This document shows positions 59,923-64,000 of a stretch of 64,000 nt of DNA, piece by piece. How positions within the stretch are numbered: position 1 is the stretch's first letter; each line of letters opens with the position of its first letter. Source of the stretch: Parabacteroides distasonis ATCC 8503 (GTDB lineage: Bacteria > Bacteroidota > Bacteroidia > Bacteroidales > Tannerellaceae); NCBI RefSeq assembly GCF_000012845.1, contig NC_009615.1, positions 4,466,501 to 4,530,500 of the forward strand, given 5' to 3'. The notes under the pieces are model-generated. The model was not told where the DNA came from. It was given only the letters and a program-made list of their open reading frames with translations, and made no database searches. Made by a program: the position numbers and the translations under genes.

Positions 59923-59966
59923 ACCCAGTTGTAGAGACGGGGCACGCCCCGTCTCTACAACTGGGT
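59923..59966. repeat. 44-bp perfect inverted repeat / bidirectional terminator
   Basis: A 21-bp stem (ACCCAGTTGTAGAGACGGGGC with its complement) around a two-base loop, lying exactly between the converging META and TonB receptor stops. Its core GTAGAGACGGGGC is the same as in the hairpin after bamA, so this is a dispersed palindromic element used at gene ends. Confidence 0.85.
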
Positions 59967-59967
59967 A

Positions 59968-62025
59968 TTAATATTTGAAACTATAACGGAATCCTGCCTT
60001 AAACCAAATACCCGGTTGGGGGATATTTCCCAGATCATAATAAGTGGAATTGAGCAGATTATTTAACTCCGCATATAGATTTAACCGCTGATATTCCCAA
60101 TTTACTTTCATATCTACTAAGCAATAAGGAGCGTAAGGTTCCTCATAAGCCGGCTTAAGATTCTCGTATTTAGTATAACTACCTGCCCGGTCTTGCCAAC
60201 GGACATACCAAGTGGCCGAAAAACCTTTCCAGATAGAATGGCTTAATTGAGCCGTGAACTTGTGCTTCAGATAATCTAACGCATAATTCGATATATACCC
60301 CTCACTATCCTTGTCTTGATGGATAAACGCATATCCCAGTTCTATTTTCCGGATAAAGAACCGTTCGTTGCCCAGTTCCCTCGGTAATAAACTCAGGTTA
60401 GTCTCGAAACCAAGGTTATCGACTTTTGTCAGATTTTGGCTTTCCCAGATATCTTCCGGTTTCTCTTTCACCCAATCGATCATGTTCTTACCTTTTCGGT
60501 AAAAGCCGGCTATATGAGCCCGGAGGAAGTAAGTGTTGTATTTCAGTCCGACCTCGAATGCCTCGCTTTCCTCCGGTTTTAGGTCTGGATTTCCTTTATT
60601 CGTCTTACCCTCATAATAAAGATCGGTGAAAGTCGGCATGCGCAATGCCCGGTTCCAGCTCCCATACAGACGGACATTGTCCCCGATACGGTAACTGGCA
60701 TCTATTCCCGGATAGAAATGAATCCGTTCGTTTAAGGCCGAATTATAGTTTGCCAAGACCCCGACTGACAACGTGAAGCGGCGTAATAATACGTTATGCT
60801 CAAGAAAGTAGCTGATGTTACTTCGGTTATCGCTTTTTAGATATTGCCCCTCTTTCTCGAAAGGAACATCCTGCGGTTCCTTCATCGGCTTGCCTAATAC
60901 ATTACTCTTTACTCCCTCGTTTCGGAATTCCACGCCCATACTGGTTCTTCCTAGTTTCCACTGTGTCGTGGCGTTGAGGTTGGCTCCGAATACTTCCGTC
61001 TCATGGTAATTATGCCCGGTATACCAATCGGCGGGATCGCTACGGAACAACTCGTACCGGTCGAAATGTCGGGTCCAGTATACCTTGGGGGTGAACTTGA
61101 TTTTGCCATGTGTTTCTCCTCCGGCGGAGAGGAAGAAGCGGCGAGTCTTGTCGTATTGGTTGGGATAGGAAGCGGAGTAGAAGCTATTCGCTCCATAACC
61201 TTTGTCGTTGTATCCGGCTTGGAATTGGAAATCGGCCTCCTCGCTTTTAAGTTCCGATTGCCAAAAAAGATTTAATTGTTTGAAGTCCGTATTGTCTATA
61301 TACCCTCCGGACGAGGCATACCCTGCGGAAAGGCGCTGTCCGAAATGAGTGGTCGCATGATTGATGGCAGCCTCCAGTTTCCAGAGCTTATGCATTCCGG
61401 CGTAATTGTCGGTCGAGATCCTGTTCTCTTTTCCTGTTTTCGTGATGATATTGATCGCTCCGGCGAAAGCGCTGGCCCCGAATATACGGGAAGAAGGGCC
61501 GGATACCACCTCGATGCGCTCTATGTCCGAGAGATTCACCGGGAGGTCAAAACTATAATGGCCGGTTTGTGGGTTGGAGAGGTTGACCCCGTTTAAGAGA
61601 ACCGCTATTTGGTCGAACGTCCCTCCCCGGATGGAGATATCGGCTTGGGTGCCTCCTTCTCCTCGTTGCCGGACGTCTATTCCCGCGGCATATTCTAAAA
61701 GATCTTGGATACTGGTGACAGGCGCCGCCGCGATCTCACGGGCGGGAATGACTGTCACGATCTTGGTCGCTTGGTTCCGTGCGATAGGCGCACGGGAGGC
61801 GGTAACTTCTACCTCTTCCAGCTCTACGGAAGCTTCCTCGCCGGTCCGGTTAGGCTCGATTACCTTTTGGGCTTGCGCCGTGTCGGGCAGGGCGAATAGT
61901 AACGTGCTTGCTGTTACGACTCCAATGTTAATGACTTTGTGCATACTCCGGAACGCGGCGTAACGTTTCCGGTCGAATCGGCGGAAACGTACGGCGACTT
62001 GGGTATGCGACTCCCAATAATTCAT
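59968..62025 (-). CDS. TonB-dependent receptor, BtuB-like
   Basis: A 685-residue receptor with an unusually placed signal region: VAVRFRRFDRKRYAAFRSMHKVINIG precedes the hydrophobic stretch and TAQAQ cleavage site, an N-terminal pattern I know from Bacteroidales BtuB-type receptors. Then the TonB box ELEEVEVTASR, a plug (IRGGTFDQIAVLLNG and FAGAINIITKTG) and a 22-strand barrel ending in GFRYSFKY. No cobalamin riboswitch or binding protein is seen nearby. It begins six bases after the NamZ-like stop and is co-transcribed with it. Confidence 0.92.
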   Translation of the reverse strand: MNYWESHTQVAVRFRRFDRKRYAAFRSMHKVINIGVVTASTLLFALPDTAQAQKVIEPNRTGEEASVELEEVEVTASRAPIARNQATKIVTVIPAREIAAAPVTSIQDLLEYAAGIDVRQRGEGGTQADISIRGGTFDQIAVLLNGVNLSNPQTGHYSFDLPVNLSDIERIEVVSGPSSRIFGASAFAGAINIITKTGKENRISTDNYAGMHKLWKLEAAINHATTHFGQRLSAGYASSGGYIDNTDFKQLNLFWQSELKSEEADFQFQAGYNDKGYGANSFYSASYPNQYDKTRRFFLSAGGETHGKIKFTPKVYWTRHFDRYELFRSDPADWYTGHNYHETEVFGANLNATTQWKLGRTSMGVEFRNEGVKSNVLGKPMKEPQDVPFEKEGQYLKSDNRSNISYFLEHNVLLRRFTLSVGVLANYNSALNERIHFYPGIDASYRIGDNVRLYGSWNRALRMPTFTDLYYEGKTNKGNPDLKPEESEAFEVGLKYNTYFLRAHIAGFYRKGKNMIDWVKEKPEDIWESQNLTKVDNLGFETNLSLLPRELGNERFFIRKIELGYAFIHQDKDSEGYISNYALDYLKHKFTAQLSHSIWKGFSATWYVRWQDRAGSYTKYENLKPAYEEPYAPYCLVDMKVNWEYQRLNLYAELNNLLNSTYYDLGNIPQPGIWFKAGFRYSFKY

Positions 62026-62031
62026 TCGTTC

Positions 62032-63225
62032 TTATTTTTTATTTTGAGTAGGATAGTCCGGATAAAGTAAATACTTTTTACGCATGGCCTTGTATTGATC
62101 CAGCTCGGGTTTCCAACTTTCCCGGATCTCTTTCTCGGATAAGCCCCTTACGATCTGGTAGCGGAGCTGCTTCGTGCCTGCCAATAAATCGAACCAGTTC
62201 GGACGGGAGAAGAAAAAGGCTTGATCCTTTCCCGCTTTATTGTAGAAGTCGAGGAAGAATCGCAAGGTTAATCCTCCTTCGAACGGATATTCCCGCAGAT
62301 CGATGCCGTAACATACTTTATCCTTTTGCAAGGGATTGGTATCGAATCCGGGCAAGGAGGTCGGGGTAAAAGTGAAATCCCCGTATTTAGGGTCCGGGAA
62401 ACCTAGTACTTGAAACGGATAATAGGTTCCTCTTCCCACGCTAACGTTCGTAGCCTCAAAAAAGCAAAGCGACGGATACAGGCGGATAGACTGGTCATTC
62501 GGGAGGTTCGGAGAGGGCTTGACCGGCAACCAATAGGGATCTCCGTGTTTCCAATTCTCCATCTTTACGATCTTTAACCGGCAGGTATCGGGCGTACTTT
62601 TCAGCCAGCCTTCCTTATTGATCATCCATGCCAATTCCCCTACGGTTAAGCCGTGCAAGATCGGGAGCGGATCGACACCTACGAAAGACTCAAATCCCTT
62701 TTGGCGGATCGGCCCGTCTACAAAGTCATTTGGGTTCGGGCGGTCCAACACGATAAACTCTTTGTTGTTTTCGGCGCAGGCTTCCATCACGTAATGCATC
62801 GTACTGATATAGGTGTAGAAACGGGCACCTACATCTTGTATATCGAAAACAATCACGTCGAGGTCGCCCAGTTGCTCGGCGGACGGTTTCTTATTTTTTC
62901 CATAAATAGAGATGATGGGGATGCCTGTTTTCAAGTCCCGGCTATCTTTTATCTCCTCTCCGGCATCACCGGTTCCCCGGAATCCATGTTCCGGAGCGAA
63001 CACCTTCTTAACGTCTATGCCTTCCGCTACTAGCGCATCTAATAAATGAATCTGCCGCTTTTCCAAAATGGAAGTCTGGTTGACCACTAATCCGACCCGC
63101 TTATCCTTAAGCAAACGGATGACGACATCCATCCGCTCGGCACCTAGCTTTAACGGGGCGTTTTGTGAATAAACCGTTGGCGTCAAGCTAAAAAGTATGA
63201 CTAGAAATATAAAGATCTGTTTCAT
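62032..63225 (-). CDS. NamZ-like exo-beta-N-acetylmuramidase (DUF1343)
   Basis: A 397-residue exported enzyme with signal peptide (about 1-20). It has the DUF1343 blocks GLVVNQTS, FAPEHGFRGTGDAGE and VIFDIQDVGARFYTYISTMHYVMEA. The family includes NamZ, which removes terminal N-acetylmuramic acid from cell wall fragments, so it likely works in peptidoglycan recycling. It is transcribed with the TonB receptor downstream, a common pairing that could link receptor uptake to cell wall fragments (inference). Confidence 0.9.
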   Translation of the reverse strand: MKQIFIFLVILFSLTPTVYSQNAPLKLGAERMDVVIRLLKDKRVGLVVNQTSILEKRQIHLLDALVAEGIDVKKVFAPEHGFRGTGDAGEEIKDSRDLKTGIPIISIYGKNKKPSAEQLGDLDVIVFDIQDVGARFYTYISTMHYVMEACAENNKEFIVLDRPNPNDFVDGPIRQKGFESFVGVDPLPILHGLTVGELAWMINKEGWLKSTPDTCRLKIVKMENWKHGDPYWLPVKPSPNLPNDQSIRLYPSLCFFEATNVSVGRGTYYPFQVLGFPDPKYGDFTFTPTSLPGFDTNPLQKDKVCYGIDLREYPFEGGLTLRFFLDFYNKAGKDQAFFFSRPNWFDLLAGTKQLRYQIVRGLSEKEIRESWKPELDQYKAMRKKYLLYPDYPTQNKK

Positions 63226-63258
63226 TACATTATATAATATATCACTGTGTACTGATCG

Positions 63259-63266
63259 CGAAAGTA
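63259..63266 (-). promoter_or_regulatory. putative -7 element for NamZ-like operon
   Basis: TACTTTCG on the minus strand, TAnnTTCG type, 33 bases before the start at 63225. It is the same variant as before prmC. Confidence 0.4.
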
Positions 63267-63295
63267 CGAAATGTTTGTGAGAAATGAATGCGGGG

Positions 63296-63595
63296 CTATC
63301 TTGAATAGAAAATTTTACCTACTCGGTCGATATGTTCCCCGATAGGAGTCCCTTTTTGTTTCTGATAATTAAGCAAGTCGACTTTGTAAAGTAAACCCAA
63401 ATCATCGATACGGTTGTTTATGTCGAGCTGTTGGCCAAAGGTGATATCTTCTCCATCCATGGCAAGGTCGATGTCTGAGCCTGCATGACTCGTGCCTTTG
63501 GCTCGCGAGCCAAAGATAAGTACACGCCGTATGTTGCCATACCTGCGAAATACCTCACGCAACTCTTCAACCACGTTATCGCTTAATCCAAACAT
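63296..63595 (-). CDS. mntA: MntA-type minimal nucleotidyltransferase antitoxin
   Basis: A 99-residue minimal nucleotidyltransferase with intact G-S-x10-D-x-D (GSRAKGTSHAGSDID) and a third Asp in YKVDLLNYQ. It is the partner of the HEPN gene nine bases upstream. It is clearly related to, but diverged from, the mntA at 12671, so the chromosome carries at least two such pairs 50 kb apart in opposite directions. Confidence 0.88.
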   Translation of the reverse strand: MFGLSDNVVEELREVFRRYGNIRRVLIFGSRAKGTSHAGSDIDLAMDGEDITFGQQLDINNRIDDLGLLYKVDLLNYQKQKGTPIGEHIDRVGKIFYSR

Positions 63596-63604
63596 AATAA
63601 ACTA

Positions 63605-64000
63605 TTAAAATAGATCTTTGTTCTCCGTCTCGTTCTTACGAATAATCAGCAAATCCCTTAGTTCCCTTAACAAGGGAGCGTAGTCTGCGTAAATCCCTTT
63701 TGCGATCTCATCCGCCTCGCCCTCGTTGTATGTATGCGAGGTCAGGATTCGGGCTTTTGCCATCTTTCGCCATCGATCATGATCCTTTATCAATCCATTC
63801 TCAAAAGCCAACTGAAGGGTCGTGTTCGGGCCTGTCTGGAATTGGAATCCCAGATATTGCATATAATCTTGCAACACCTTCCAAGCCAACTCAAACGTAT
63901 ATTCAAAACGTTGAATAAGCCCCTCTTTCTCCAGTTCCGATAAAGCATCATATTCCATCGTATCCGTTATTGTCAATAAACGGGCACATGCTTTGGAGAA
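63605..64000 (-). CDS. hepT: HepT-type HEPN toxin, 5' end beyond window
   Basis: The visible part encodes about 131 residues; the reading frame stays open to the right edge (SKACARLLTITDTMEYDALS), so the start lies outside. It has EGLIQRFEYTFELAWKVLQDYM and the RNase/AMPylation motif R-x4-H-x-Y (RILTSHTY). It forms a complete HepT/MntA pair with the next gene. Confidence 0.87.
   Translation of the reverse strand, partial: FSKACARLLTITDTMEYDALSELEKEGLIQRFEYTFELAWKVLQDYMQYLGFQFQTGPNTTLQLAFENGLIKDHDRWRKMAKARILTSHTYNEGEADEIAKGIYADYAPLLRELRDLLIIRKNETENKDLF

Noticed and set aside
59968..62025. Cobalamin riboswitch in front of the BtuB-like receptor
   Set aside because: The gene follows the NamZ-like gene after six bases, and no structured leader fits between; the upstream gap at 63226-63295 is too short.

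Overview
The window comes from a Bacteroidales chromosome, most likely Parabacteroides (P. distasonis-like). The evidence is two SusC/SusD pairs, many TonB-linked outer membrane proteins, Bacteroidetes-type promoters (TAnnTTTG or TAnnTTCG at -7 with no clear Shine-Dalgarno sites), class III fructose bisphosphatase, and many Bacteroidales-only families (META lipoproteins, DUF4251-, DUF6089- and DUF6242-like proteins). Names rest on motifs read by eye; no database search was possible.

Layout. 1-3200: end of an S41 protease and two paralogous membrane metallophosphoesterases. 3480-12175: the most distinctive locus, a ribosomal peptide (RiPP) gene cluster. A histidine kinase/response regulator pair diverges from two small double-glycine leader peptides, a radical SAM/SPASM maturase, a TonB-type outer membrane protein, a C39 peptidase-ABC exporter and a 62-aa stub that matches only the start of an HlyD adaptor. 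Four tandem 11-bp boxes sit upstream of the peptide promoter. The maturase carries Phe in place of the third Cys of its radical SAM CX3CX2C motif. 12228-13690: HepT/MntA toxin-antitoxin pair and an exported nitroreductase-like protein. 13936-21842: TonB-type barrel, a membrane protein paired with a CxxCH-bearing beta-propeller lipoprotein-like protein, and fbp. 22508-36472: two SusCD pairs enclosing an iron/cobalamin-type ABC importer, a MATE pump and a DUF4251 protein. 36869-39640: GroES-like protein and an Nfn-type ferredoxin:NADP oxidoreductase pair. 39728-41232: DUF3037/HipA-like kinase pair and a Gly-Leu-Gly tRNA operon. 41306-47543: Rieske-like lipoprotein, argH, a small START-like protein, pyrE, comF, recX, prmC and ribD. 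47663-55463: envelope biogenesis run (DUF6242-like, DUF6089-like, uppS, bamA, two Skp/OmpH, murI). 55775-64000: YccF, M23 peptidase, MATE pump, two META lipoproteins, BtuB-like receptor, NamZ-like muramidase and a second MntA/HepT pair.

Across the whole window runs a pattern no gene explains: at least eight short arrays of 21-23-nt tandem units, most with a dyad-symmetric core, each array with its own sequence. Most are intergenic, but one lies in frame inside prmC, one forms the C-terminal tail of RibD and one forms the C-terminus of a metallophosphoesterase. These arrays and the peptide cluster with its altered maturase and stub adaptor are the two things most worth following up.
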